Assembly: GCA_900073065.1 (NCBI GenBank)
Contig: FJOG01000032.1
Coordinates: 378,567-442,566 of the forward strand
From: Phialocephala subalpina
Lineage: Eukaryota; Ascomycota; Leotiomycetes; Helotiales; Mollisiaceae
Reading direction: 5' to 3'
Length of the DNA: 64,000 nucleotides
The notes below the pieces were generated by a model that was not told where the DNA came from, searched no databases, and was given only the letters and a program-made list of their open reading frames with translations. Position numbers and translations under genes: made by a program. Each line of letters begins with the position of its first letter. Within the stretch, counting starts at the first letter, position 1. Shown in pieces: positions 43,454-54,888 of this stretch.

Positions 43454-44506
43454 ATGGCACCACCAGCAACTCAGAAGGCACTGGTCATTACAGAAGTGGG
43501 CAAGCCACTTGAACTCGTCACCGACTGGGCAGTTCCTCAACCAGGGCCCGATCAAGTCCTGCTCAAAGTTACAGTTGCAGGCTTGAATCCCCACGATGGA
43601 AAAACCCGCGAATGGGGTCTCTTCGCTCCAAAACTCCCAGCTGTTATAGCCAACGATGTCACTGGCACGGTCGTAGCACTCGGTCCAGGAGTCACCAAAT
43701 ACCAGATCGGAGATCGCGTGGTCTCTCAACCAGAATTCCGGGGGAACTACGCTCAGAACGGATTACAAGAATATGCAGTCAATGACATTAGCGCCGGATG
43801 CAAAATTCCAGATTCCATTACCGACGATGAAGCAGCGAGTCTGCCGACTAATATCATTGCGCCGCTTGTCGGCCTCTTCGCCACGGAGCATGGCCTTGGG
43901 ATTCCCGCTCCATGGACTGAGGGAGCTAAGTCGTTCGACTACAAAAACACCGCTCTTCTCATCATCGGCGGCGGAAGCAATTGCGGCAAATTTGCCGTCC
44001 AACTGGCGAAATTGGCCAACATCGGCACCATTATTAGTGTTGGTGGATTCGACGAAGAGCTAAAAGGCTTCGGTGCCACACACGTTCTTGATAGACACGG
44101 CGGAGAAGAAGCGGTCCTCGAAAGAATACGAAAAGTCGTTGCGGACGATCTTATCTACGTGTTCGATGCGATCAACCCCCCGGAAACGCTGGTCCTCGGT
44201 ATGAAAGCATTGTCCAGCACCAAGAAAGGAAGGCTCGCTAGACTTCTGCCCACGCACCCTGCGGATAAATCGACTGTGCTCGGGAAGAAGGCCGGCTTCG
44301 ACGTGGTGGACGTGTATGGGTCTTCACAGGCTCAACCAAATCTTGCTTATCCCTTTTGGAAACGGGTTCCGGAGTACTTGACAAGTGGCAAGCTCAAACC
44401 ATTGAACTTTGTAGTTAAGAACGGGTTGACTGCGGATAATGTTAATATGGTACTGGACGGGTATAGGGATGGGGCTAGGGTTACAAAGACGCACATTCAT
44501 CTTTGA
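43454..44506 (+). CDS. MDR-family oxidoreductase, zinc-binding dehydrogenase-like
   Basis: Intronless, 350 residues, starting at the first real ATG (43454); the open frame upstream has no ATG. GroES-like half: QVLLKVTVAGLNPHDGKT, VIANDVTGTVVALG, YQIGDRVVSQ. Rossmann half: LLIIGGGSNCGKFAVQLAKL, then FGATHVLDRHGG and VFDAINPPETL. It lacks the zinc-ligand pattern and is probably NADPH-dependent. It begins about 500 bp after a gypsy remnant yet is fully intact, so repeat-linked mutation has not reached it. Confidence 0.9.
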   Translation: MAPPATQKALVITEVGKPLELVTDWAVPQPGPDQVLLKVTVAGLNPHDGKTREWGLFAPKLPAVIANDVTGTVVALGPGVTKYQIGDRVVSQPEFRGNYAQNGLQEYAVNDISAGCKIPDSITDDEAASLPTNIIAPLVGLFATEHGLGIPAPWTEGAKSFDYKNTALLIIGGGSNCGKFAVQLAKLANIGTIISVGGFDEELKGFGATHVLDRHGGEEAVLERIRKVVADDLIYVFDAINPPETLVLGMKALSSTKKGRLARLLPTHPADKSTVLGKKAGFDVVDVYGSSQAQPNLAYPFWKRVPEYLTSGKLKPLNFVVKNGLTADNVNMVLDGYRDGARVTKTHIHL

Positions 44507-45300
44507 AGTACTGTCCCTCTCTTATTTGGCGGCTGGATACTATATCGTAGTATATAGAACCTGAAATTGAAGCAACCGCTTACTATTAACGAGAATATCG
44601 TGAAGAATGACCACCCATCTAGCGCAGCTAGTATCAAAACACGGTACACGTCGCCAGAACCAATAGCCCGCTCTGAACTCCTCGAACTTGGTGCTCGAGT
44701 AGCACGCTAGCCCAGTACCGGAGGGATATAGATCGAACGTGCTTTACCACCAAAACGTGACTATCTCGAACTGTCTTACAAAGATGGTAAGCTCCGTCAT
44801 AGGCCCTACGATGGCGCTGAGGAAGTCAATTCCTGCGCTAGAATGCGACAAATCGGTGTAGAATTTTGGGAACTGCCAGCTCAATACGGGACTTTTCTCG
44901 CCCGACAGTAGAGCAATGCGTGACTCCTACTGTCAAAGGGAAATTCGCATTTGAGTGGCCGCCTGAAGGTGGAACACTTGCTATAAACATGACGGGCGCG
45001 AAAGAGATGTGGGGATCTGGATTGCAGTTCTGGGCCACTCATAGAAGCCTTTACAACATGCTCTATTTCCGGGCTGTATCGTCAGCTCACCCTTGCGACT
45101 GTCTTTCGCGTAGAGTTGACCAAACAATTGGGCTGGCTAACGGAGTTAGGATGGAAAGGTGAGTGGAAAGGGAGCGTCTTGAGTGGTGGCGGTGCAAACT
45201 GAGCAGCGACTGAGCCGAAGTTGAGCCAAGTTCAAATTTTGTAATGTACGAGGATTACGGCGCTAATCAAGAGAGGAAATGGAAGGAAGTCAGTTGGTCG
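44507..45300. other. Degenerate intergenic DNA, no supported gene
   Basis: A frame at 44866-45162 reads partly protein-like (FAFEWPPEGGTLAINMTGAKE) but has no recognisable family and no plausible start. It may be a gene fragment next to the NACHT pseudogene. Confidence 0.25.
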
Positions 45301-45312
45301 GCGATACTAGCA

Positions 45313-46026
45313 AGCCTTACATGTCACCGATCCTCGTAAGGACAAGAGGCGCATTGAATACACCAAGTGTGGTCTGCTGGAGGACTCGTATGTTTGGATT
45401 TTGGAGAATGACGACTTCAAACGATAGCGTGATGAGCAGTAGAGCCAGCTGCTACGGATCAAAGGCGACCCCGGGAATGCCAAGATAACCCTGCTCAGTG
45501 GGATCATCAACGAGCTGTAAAGACCGACTGCTCACATATAACAGCCGCCCTACTTCTTTACCAGGGAGCTGATGCTTGGATCAATAATACTATAGCCGTG
45601 CTTTGAGGTCTTTTGTATATGCTCGTAGACTAGAAGCCATCGCTCATCTCGTATCTACAGAAGTGGTGTAGTTTTATAGGCAAGAGCCTCTTCGAAGATG
45701 CAAATGCTTGGGTCGCGCTATCTAATATCTTTTCGAACATTTTATAAGACCCAAGCTTAAGAAGCACTTATATAATTATAGATGCACTTGATGAATATAT
45801 AGCCGATCAGCCGAAGCTACTAGAATTTGTTACCTAAAAGTTATTACTTTCGCCTTACATTAAGTAGCTTATCTCTAGTCGCAACTGGCCCTTGTTCGAG
45901 AAGCAGCTAGATAGGGCTAGTAGTAAGGTCAGACCACGCCTTGAGCACTCTTACTTAGTGAGACGCTTCATATTTTAGTTAGAGCAAATAGATATGAACA
46001 TGTAGGCTAGGACAGCTAAGTAAGGC
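45313..46026 (+). pseudogene. NACHT-domain (STAND NTPase) pseudogene, many stops, cut by assembly gap
   Basis: Translation in two linked plus frames gives the typical N-terminal linker and NACHT core of fungal HET-E/HNWD-type proteins: TDPRKDKRRIEYTK, GLLEDSYVWILENDDF, stop, RDEQ, stop, SQLLRIKGDPGNAKITLLSG (a P-loop whose GKGKT is lost), then LISYLQKWCSFIGKSLFEDA, NAWVALSNIFSNIL, stop, STYIIIDALDEY (Walker B), then LISSRNWPLFEKQLDRASSK. More than ten stops are present, mostly TAG/TAA at expected Gln or Trp positions, plus one frameshift near 45570. Stops of this type are what C-to-T and G-to-A RIP changes produce. The gene runs into the N gap at 46027. Confidence 0.85.
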
Positions 46027-46361
46027 NNNNNNNNNNNNNNNNNNNNNNNNNNNNNNNNNNNNNNNNNNNNNNNNNNNNNNNNNNNNNNNNNNNNNNNNNN
46101 NNNNNNNNNNNNNNNNNNNNNNNNNNNNNNNNNNNNNNNNNNNNNNNNNNNNNNNNNNNNNNNNNNNNNNNNNNNNNNNNNNNNNNNNNNNNNNNNNNNN
46201 NNNNNNNNNNNNNNNNNNNNNNNNNNNNNNNNNNNNNNNNNNNNNNNNNNNNNNNNNNNNNNNNNNNNNNNNNNNNNNNNNNNNNNNNNNNNNNNNNNNN
46301 NNNNNNNNNNNNNNNNNNNNNNNNNNNNNNNNNNNNNNNNNNNNNNNNNNNNNNNNNNNNN
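46027..46361. other. Run of 335 Ns (assembly gap)
   Basis: Undetermined bases. The gap lies between a NACHT pseudogene and an LTR-like segment, so it probably marks an unresolved repeat; the true length may differ. Confidence 0.95.
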
Positions 46362-46590
46362 TTCTTGTTGTAGCCTGAGGCCTACGCGCCACTGGTGGCG
46401 CGGAAGGCCCTGGAAGGGCCTAGAAGGCCTATTACCACAGGGTAACGTAAGCTGTGGAAGGCCCTGGAAGAACCCTGAAGAGCCTGTTGCCACAGGCTCT
46501 ACAGGGCCCTAAGGCCTATAAATTCAGCGTACCTGTCCACTGTAGAGCAAGAAATTAAGTCTTATAGCACACCTCAATTTATCACGTGCA
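46362..46590. mobile_element. LTR-like segment next to the assembly gap
   Basis: The stretch is built from short variants of ggccctggaagggcc and gcctgttgccacaggctc, holds a TATAAA at about 46517 followed by a possible transcript start region, and is GC-rich in AT-rich surroundings. These are features of fungal copia/gypsy LTRs. The second LTR is not seen, so a solo LTR or an element hidden in the gap are both possible. Confidence 0.45.
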
Positions 46591-47736
46591 CGCTAGTCCA
46601 AATTTTACCCGCAACACTTCTTTTGTCAGTTGCCTATCACGTGATGCTCTTTTAGGCTTTCCTGAATGGGTTAGCTCTATATAAGCACTCCTGATCTGCC
46701 AGAGCTCTTGTACTTTCGTACTTTAGACAGCTTAATTACAATCATTTGAACCCTCATATTTGATCACATAACGTCGTGTATGTACCCCTATAACTGCAAC
46801 CGACATCCTTTCATATCAATCCGCTTTTTTTTGCTTGGGAAGCGAGAGCCTAGCACCATTTTCGGAAGTCTGCATTTCTTTGTCCTTGTGTCTTGGGAGC
46901 TTGACTCTTTGGTTCCTTAGCTCTCTCGTCGAGATCAAGAGAACTTTATGCTAATTGCATGATAGAATTTCTTCAGAGAAGTTATAAATGAGACCCTAAA
47001 CTATAAATTTTTTTCGGCACGCAGGGATGGACGTTAGCCTAAACATCTTAGGTTAGATCGATAATCTCTCGACGATTCATCTTTTCTACACTCCTGGCTA
47101 TCAAACAACTCAACACATCACAGCCTTGAGAATGCTGAACGTATCCACCAGGGGCAGACATGCATTCCTACACGTCTCCTACTACTTTAGTAATATCGCC
47201 TCTACCTATTCGGGCAGGGGGAAGGGATACGGAATTAGGAGTTGCTGGTTGAAAACTAGTCAAGGTGTATTATCAACGGGATAATATCGAGTTCGTGAGA
47301 ATTGAAGCTTATGGAGTGGCAGTCCAATTGCTCCCGAGAAATTCCTCGGCTGTGTATCTGTATAAAAACACATGCCTAAGGTGTAAACGATCATTCGGGG
47401 AAAAGCTGGTATTCGCATACCAGTATGCTCGCACTCGCGCTGTTTTGGCGTTATAAGCCAAGTGTTGATCGATGTCCTTCGAAATTTTGGGCTTCAAGAT
47501 TTAAGGTGGCAAGGTAGAGTTTGAAGAAGATGCAAACAAAAAGGCAAGAGAGCTTCTCAGCTTCTCGCAACCTGAGCACATTGTGTGACAGATAGGAGAT
47601 ATTACAGGGCCGTCCACGTCTACGTTCAAATTTTTATTATTATTATTAGAAAACATGACCGCCTTTCAATTTCCCCCTCAAAATGTCCCGGCATCTCGTA
47701 CCATTGACAAAAGTGATTCCCGAACCGGAATTCCCT
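46591..47736. other. Intergenic region, no supported gene
   Basis: No convincing coding frame. The two overlapping frames near 47265-47497 are mirror shadows. It may include further repeat DNA next to the LTR-like segment. Confidence 0.35.
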
Positions 47737-48318
47737 TCACCATGGAAAGAAGTCCATCGCATCCAGCCAGTACCAAAACCCAAACACCGCCATAGAGAGA
47801 ATGATCTTCACTGCCAATTCAATAGCATTGAACGCGTCGCGTAAGGTCCATTCCCGATTCCAGTGACGCAACCAACGCTCCCAATAGCCTCCTTCCTCGT
47901 CTTCGAGTGACATCCTTATTTCTTCCAAGTCTACCGCGTAACGTGAGGGCCACAGGCGATTCCAGCGACTCAAAACCCACTCCTAAACGCCGCCATCCCG
48001 ATCCACTTCTTCGAGTGTCTGTATCATCGTCCACAAATCCTCCCAATTTATACCATGTATGACTTCGTGAACTTCATGAACTCCCTTGAAGTAGAACTGC
48101 TCGGGAGTTGCAGTCCAATAAGAGCCTTCAGGAGATTCGTAGATTATGATCTTAGGTAGAGTGCTGTTCACGTTGTGCCGATCATACAAGATGTCAGTGC
48201 TGTCGCGGTGAAGGTACAAGATGCCATCGGCCGCGGCGCTGTGGACCGTGGAAGGAAATATCGCGAGGGCGAGGAGAATGAGGAGGACGGCGAAGGCGAG
48301 TGGGTTGGAAGTTCGCAT
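47737..48318 (-). pseudogene. Secreted/membrane protein gene with one in-frame TAG
   Basis: From ATG 48318 the frame encodes a signal peptide (LAFAVLLILLALAIFPSTVHS), a soluble part (GILYLHRDSTDILYDRHNVN, FYFKGVHEVHEVIHGINWEDL) and, after a single TAG at 47985-47983, continues in the same frame through SRWNRLWPSRYAVDLEE to a C-terminal hydrophobic helix (VKIILSMAVFGFWYWLDAM). The total would be about 193 residues. A 5' intron with consensus ends (GTAAGA at 48391 to CAG before 48323) precedes the ATG, so the gene model is otherwise normal. No intron of workable length removes the TAG. Family unknown. A nonsense mutation, sequencing error or readthrough are all possible. Confidence 0.5.
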
Positions 48319-48659
48319 CCTGGTCTGTATAGCGCGAAACTCAGTTAGCATTGAAAATACAATTTGAGGTATTTACGCGTCTTACCTTTGGGATGCCGTC
48401 GTTGTTAACGTTCTGCGCCTCTGCTTCTTGGGTTGTTCGCTGAGATCGAACTTTGAGTGTGGATGTGGCTATGTGAACTGGCCGTAGGTTACCAATCTCG
48501 ACCAAGACAACAGAAGTCGCGATAGGAGGATAACGATAAGTAAGATTACCCGGAAAAGAATCATAATTCAACCTCACACAACCTAACATAACGCTTCACT
48601 TTCATTCCCTCTATGTACTCACTCTCACCCTTATCTTATAAGACCATTTGCTCATACAC

Positions 48660-48917
48660 CTATTGAGCAATGCTCAGTGCAAGTAGGTCAATACTAGCCC
48701 TCAAAGTGTCTCCATCATTCTGGTGACCACTAACTGCGACACCGGGAGGAGCGCTACTTCCCTCCCCATCACCGCCATGTCCGCCACCTCCAGCGCCGTG
48801 ACCTCTTTGCTGTGTATCATTCTGTGTCTGATTGGCGAGAGCTAGAATGACTATTGAGAAGTTTCTTGCACCTGGGAAGAACAATCTTTGTGCATAGTGC
48901 GCGGAGGAGAAGAGCAT
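48660..48917 (-). CDS. Hypothetical small Gly/His-rich protein (85 aa), weak
   Basis: A single short frame with a real ATG, a modest hydrophobic segment (FSIVILALANQ) and a Gly/His/Asp-rich middle (GHGAGGGGHGGDGEG). No family and no paralogue. It lies at the edge of an AT-rich island. It may be chance. Confidence 0.25.
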   Translation of the reverse strand: MLFSSAHYAQRLFFPGARNFSIVILALANQTQNDTQQRGHGAGGGGHGGDGEGSSAPPGVAVSGHQNDGDTLRASIDLLALSIAQ

Positions 48918-49862
48918 GAGAGCGATGGAAAAATTATCGTTGAGGATCTCATGGCGTATGCATTTGATAAAGATATGTTTCTCTTACAATGATCGTAGCC
49001 AAATTTAACCTTCATTATACTTGAAAGTAGAATAATTAGAAAGGCGTAAGAATAGGATAAATAAAGAGGTAATAATCGTTTTATAAATTAAATTTTATAA
49101 TATTAAATAAGAAATATTATTACTTTATATTAAACTTTATTATAATAAAATAGAAATATTATTGGTATAATATTATTAATAATATTAATAATATTCATAT
49201 TATTCTTTATCAAATTATTCTGAGGGGAAGAAAAAGAAAACTTTGAAAATAATATTTATATTTATTTTCCTTTGATTTTTATAAAGAAAATATAAATATT
49301 ATTTATAAATATTTTCAAGCCTTTCGATTATTTGTATCTATAAGAAATAATTTCTTGTAACGGAAGTTACGGTTGGTTGAAGTATTGATATAATATTGAT
49401 GGTTGAAATTAGGAAACCTCGGCTATGGAGATGCTATATAGAGAATGTGAGGTCACGTGCATATAACCGTAACATTTCTAATTGATTGTATTTTGTATAT
49501 AATTCCTTAGCTTAGTATAACCTTATACCCCCTGGGAAGTTTTAAGGCTATAGGCTTCGCTTATATTCTATTGGTCGCAAATTAATACTATTATTATTAC
49601 TACTATTACTGCGTCTTTTATAAAGGCGTATTCCCGATCCAATGCTTAAACTTAAGAGGATCAACAATCTCTAATTGTCTGCTACCGCAAGTAATGTTCC
49701 CCATTCTTGATTCCGTATACCTAATAATGATCAAACTATAGATTCGTCCAAAGAAAGAGGCAATTCATCTTCAAGCGACTCATGAAATTTCGAAGATCGT
49801 TATTGATAACTAAAACACGATATCACTCTCGATAGTAGACTACTGCAAGCAATGTAGACGCC
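48918..49862. other. AT-rich, RIP-like island
   Basis: 49010-49340 is almost entirely A and T, with repeated aatattatt/attaataat and TA-rich stretches and no open frame. The rest is moderately AT-rich. This is the pattern left by RIP on an old repeat; no family can be named. Confidence 0.6.
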
Positions 49863-52800
49863 CTATGTACCTATGAGATTGCTATTTTCGAGCGCATCCT
49901 CTTCATTGCCCTGGGTTATTGTTCGAAGTTCTGATACCAACGTTGATGTAAAACAATTCAAACCCTCAGGAGCTATTGTGTCATGCATAACGCACCAACA
50001 AGGCGGGCGACCATTGGGGAAGTTGACCCCAGCCTTTAGCTTCGGGAACATGATATCTCCTAGCACTCTGTTGCCTATGTTCTTTCGGAAATCGGGAACA
50101 AGCGAGTCAAGGTACTGATCAAGCTTTTCTTTGTCTGGGTGTCGTTTTGCCTCCTGCATTTTCCGTGCATCGAAGTTGTGGTGACCGAAGACATGTTTGT
50201 AGAAATTAAACAGTTGCCAACGTTCCCATGTATTGGTCCCGTGAAATCCGTAGTCTCCGTCACTTTCTAGACTTAGGTGAGTTTCGAACTTTGGATGACA
50301 GTTTGGGTTCGGAAGATAGCAGTAGCAGAAACGACCTGAGAGCGTGTGGTTGACTTCAGCTATGAGACGATATATGCCGAGCTCCCCGAGGTCTGGGCGG
50401 TGAAAAGCGATGCCCTTTGCTTGAAAAGTTGAAACATTCAGACCTTTGCGTCTCATCAGAGTAGGCAGTGTTTTTTTCTCATAAGCCCTCGAAATTTCCT
50501 CGAGTGATGCCCCACGCTTAGCTAGCTGAACGTAGAGCTTTGCGAGCTCCATAGACTGACCACGGTTGGTGCAAAAGCAGAAACCAAACTTGAGCCATTT
50601 TGAAGTGAGAGGACCAGGAATGTTGTTGAAGTCTCGGAACAATATTGAGTAAAGAGTCAGCACTTCCCTTTCAGATATCGAGAAAGGGTGCACATCGTCG
50701 TCCCGTTCTTCGATTGAAAGGGCATGCTCAAGCCTTCGCAATGCAGCCGCTTGATACGCAAAGTCGCCCGCCCAATTTGGTATTACGCAGTCAATAAAAG
50801 ACCGTCGATGAAGAAACCAAGCAAAGCAAGGGCAGTCATGATAGGTCTCTTTCCCTTCATATTGTATCAGCTCTGCAACGACTGCCATGTAATCACCAAG
50901 ATTTCCTTCGTCTACTTCCACTTGCAGTCCGTTTGTACTTAGTTTGGACGTCATATGGGTGTAGAAGCAAAGAAGTTTGGCAACGTCGTAGTGCTCGGCG
51001 CAATTGTTGAACCCGAAGGTCTTGCAAAGATCATCATCCGAGTATAGCTCGGACAGAGTCTGGGCTTGCTTCCACTCATCTCCTGCGACATGGGACCATT
51101 TTCTGATAAAGGTTCTCAAGTAGTCAACGTCGTTTGGTCGCTTTGTCAACCCGCAAACAAAGACGTGCCGGCTCCAATGTTTCTTCTGGCATGCTCTCGA
51201 GCAATAATTACTTCGGCACGAGGAACAGCGAAGGCTTGATGGCCGGTGGCAACGACGACACGTTTTGGCAAATTTACCTTGCTTCGGGGGCATTTCATCG
51301 GTCCTCTCCAATCCAAACTTGACCCGAATATGGTTTTCCTTGTATATTTCTGCTTCCTCGCAGGACATTTCCTTTGGCTTAGTGAACGATCCTCCCATGA
51401 CAGAGACAAATCCTGGCCTCTCATAGAGGTCAGTTATAAGAAGTCCGTCATCACAGACCATAGGCATCATCATCAGTTGCCTGCAAGTTTTGTTAGTCGG
51501 TGAAGTTTTGGAAACAGGTTTACTTACCTCATATTTAGCTGTGGCTTTTCCATTTGGGCTTTTTCTCGGTCCAGTACGGTCTGCGTTGTGGACAGAGCGG
51601 CAGATGATTGGGCGAGGAGCCTAGGATGTCTCAAAGGAAAAGGTTGGTCCAATAAATTTTGCAGTAACATCCTGATGAAACCGAAAAAGTCTTGCAAAAT
51701 TGGCTGATAATCAGCGGTATAGGCTTCTGTCAGAAAGACCGTTGGTATTTCCCACCGGTGCATAATGGTTTCGTGGGTTCCTCGGACATGGTAAGTGCCA
51801 TGAACTCGGAGCAACAGCCAACAGAGTAAGCAACAAAGCTTGCTACAACCAATGTAGGGATGTACACATCCATCTTCATGCCGAGTTTTAAAGAATTGAG
51901 TTTGATGGGACAGTAGCTGAATTTCGGCGTGAACGTGACATTTTTCTCCTCGGAGCTTGCGGAAGCTGTTTTTGATGGCTTTATTCTCAAGATGGTGAAG
52001 CCAGCCAACACCACGTACGTAGAGCCCGAGGCTCTTGGCAATTTCCAGGGGTGTTGCTTGTGCTCGAACGGGGTGGGGTGTTGCTTTCGTGGGGATTGCT
52101 GGCTGAAGAGGTATTGGGATACAGTCCACAAACTTGAAGATAGGCATGCTCTCAGCAGCTTGAATGAACGTGTCGACACTATAGTAAACTCGACAAAGGA
52201 ATTTCAGGGCTGTAACTGCTTCGTTCTGCCTCTTTTCTGAATTTTGTGAGTCTTGAAATCGGGCACGTAAATGTGCTTTGATCGATGCTTGAAACCGTGG
52301 AGATCGCCAGACAGAAAATAAGGATGGTAATAGCTGTTTGAGGATTGCCCGACTCAAATGATCATCCTCGTTTTCATCCAAAGAAGAGACCTGGTCAACT
52401 AGTTTGAAGATGCTGTCGACCTCGTCGTTGATGTTTTTCAGACTTTGAGCAGACAAAGCAGCTCTGGAAATGTTTTCAGCTTCATCAAGTGAGGCGCCCG
52501 AAAACTGAAATTCGTTCTCGTTGTCGTCGATCCAGCTGCGGGTATGGAGAACTGGTAGCTTTTGAAGCCACTCATCAGACAGTCTTGGTCGCTTATCTTG
52601 AGTTGTGCGTGTTATTGGCTCTTCGAATCTCAACGCTTTCCTAAGTTTGTTCAGATAATAGGTGATTCGCGGGCGTTGGTACTTCAAGATTATGTCGAGC
52701 ATGTAGACTTTTTCTTTCTCAGTCGCGACCCCTATATCATGTTATCATACAGTAATGTGGCAATGCTGGCAGTACATAAGTTTACCCTCTCTTGATATGC

Positions 52801-53655
52801 GTTCCATGCAGGCCTTCCAAGAACCCAGAAAATCTGTGTCGTCGGTCGAGTTGTGCTGATCCAACCCTTCATTCTTCGCACAGAGAATCTTGACCTTGTT
52901 GTGTTCCTCGTCTATAATCATCATCGTACTGGATACATGTTTTGGATCGAGAATAGGGCCTTTGTTAACTGTGCGGTCTGACTTGTATCTTGCCAGTGTT
53001 TCTGCCAGCCGGTCAAGGACTTTGTTCCGTAAAGCTTTGGGGTTGCGCTCCTTCATGTCCTCAGCGCTGATAATTTCAACATCCTCCAAATCCTCTTCAG
53101 GATAATCTTCTCCACTATCAACGTTATAGGAGGTACCCTTCTCTAGGAAGGCTTCCTTGTGGTCAAGAACTAGCTCATCAAGGTTTGCTGGACGCTCAGC
53201 AAGTAATCCAAGTAAGCATATTGAAGAATGTAGCTGCTCGAGTAGCAAAGCGTGGCGTTCAACAGGAGTAGACATAATCCGGCTCAATCTCTCACCCAAG
53301 AATGTAATCAGATGATACGAGACTAAAAATGTCCATCCGGTCCTCAATGGGGCGAACCTGCGGAGAGCTGAAGTCTTCTCAGGTAGAAATTTGGCTTCAA
53401 GACATGAGACAGCTGGCGCTGCATATGCTGTGTAACAGAACCATGCAAAACAGAGTCACACTAATTGGCTCGCCAAAGGAAGCTTCCTAGCGAATTAATA
53501 GAACTTCCAACGTCACTTCTCAACTTTCCTTCTTTTCGAAGCAAACGAAGAATATATGAAAGGATTCTACATTTATTGAAGTTAGCCTAGCCGAAATCAC
53601 TGCATACCATCAGAGGTAATTCTTACCTTAGCTTTAGTTGTCTCGAGTCGATCAT
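49863..53655 (-). CDS. OTT_1508-type deaminase fused to a MYND zinc finger
   Basis: Five exons: 53655-53627, 53566-53517, 53427-52786, 52731-51528 and 51480-49863, giving about 1180 residues. The first two exons are less certain than the rest. The middle carries a deaminase-fold signature: HAEIQLL at about 508-514 (zinc-binding His plus catalytic Glu) and YIGCSKLCCLLCW at about 539-551 with the Cys541-x2-Cys544 pair. This matches the fungal OTT_1508-like nucleic-acid/nucleotide deaminase group. About 170 residues later a MYND finger follows (CRRCHRPSSLRCSSCRSNYC...CQKKHWSRHVFVC, about 716-751), then a 430-residue C-terminal region with no motif I know. The N-terminal 240 residues are helical. 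A MYND finger usually binds proteins; the substrate is unknown. Confidence 0.8.
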
Positions 53656-54888
53656 CTGAAAAGTTTCCCAGTAGTTCCAGACCACCCGCAGTGAAAAACC
53701 AACCATTAAATCAACCAAACTTGCCGGACTGAATCGTATTAATAGTAAAATTTCCAAAGATCCGTAGGGTAATAGTGGTATTGAAATCGTGGAGTTCGCC
53801 AGGCGTGCACACGTGGCGACGATCGGAAGAAAAGCGCAAGGAAATCGAGATAGAGGAATGACAGGTGGATCCGGAAGTGACAAAAACCAGAGCCTCGTCT
53901 CTAATTGGAATTGAGAAGACTGCCCATTCCATTTGGCAAGCTCTCGGATAATGGGCCCGTGGTTTTGGTTGGAAGTGGTTCACTTTCATTCACTCGGATT
54001 TTGACAAACGACCGCCCCTCGCCGCCTACTGCAACCTCGACATCTCGACTTGGCCACCTTCCAATATCAACCACTACAATAAAACGCGCGACTAGGAACT
54101 GTTCGCGACCAATCAAACCGTACATATCTTTGCTTCCTCATCGCACATCAAATAATGGTGTCGGAAGCTTCGCAAGCCCTCGTCACCTCCTCCAATAAAG
54201 AATGCGACCTTCTCACCTCCCTCCCCGCCGAAATCCTCCCATTATCTGCACATCAAAGTCTCGTCTCCGGGCCCCCAATATCTTCAATTTCTCGAGCAAG
54301 GTCTTCTCGTGGTTGGGGAGGCTAGCTAGACTTGGAACCGGCTCACGTGACCCACCGCCGCTTTGCTCCCCCTGTGCCCCCGCTTCACCTCCTCCTCACT
54401 CACCATCTCTCGCTTACATCTCACCTCTGCTCACCACGCAGGAGGCTATCCGGACTTGTAACCGAGAATACCTGATCTGGAGATCGACCACGTCCTCGGA
54501 CCATGTGAAAACCTGGACCGGCACTTGGTGCGCGGGCGGGGCCGGATCCAGGGTAGGATCTTCCGGCTTCTTGGCTTCTTTCGAACATCGCCAAGCCTTC
54601 GCGTTGATCTTTGCCCATAATTGCACGCGAGCCAGCATTATGCCACAAGGCAACTCTCTTAAATGTAAGATCTTGCCCAAATCACAAGTTTACCGCTTTT
54701 GATGTGCGGGGTCACCCAATACCGACCTCGGCCACGGATCCTATCTTAAGCAACACAGGTAAGCTAGGCGTTTAGCGCAATGCCGCTGAAGATACCGATT
54801 GTGTTTACTTTCCTATATATTCTCTGAGTTCAAATATGTATTTCTCGCCAGCACTTCAATCTTTTGGTGTTCGAAATTATCATCCAGA
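53656..54888. other. Intergenic region, no firmly supported gene
   Basis: 1.2 kb with short frames only. A frame from ATG 54155 begins with LLTSLPAEIL, like the start of an F-box, but is lost after about 55 codons. I treat it as a chance hit or a small fragment. Confidence 0.35.

Noticed and set aside
45975..46493. Minus-strand frames spanning the N gap
   Set aside because: They are artefacts of translating undetermined bases.
54155..54326. Frame starting with LLTSLPAEIL, resembling an F-box
   Set aside because: Only about ten residues fit, and the frame ends shortly after; no splice solution extends the domain.
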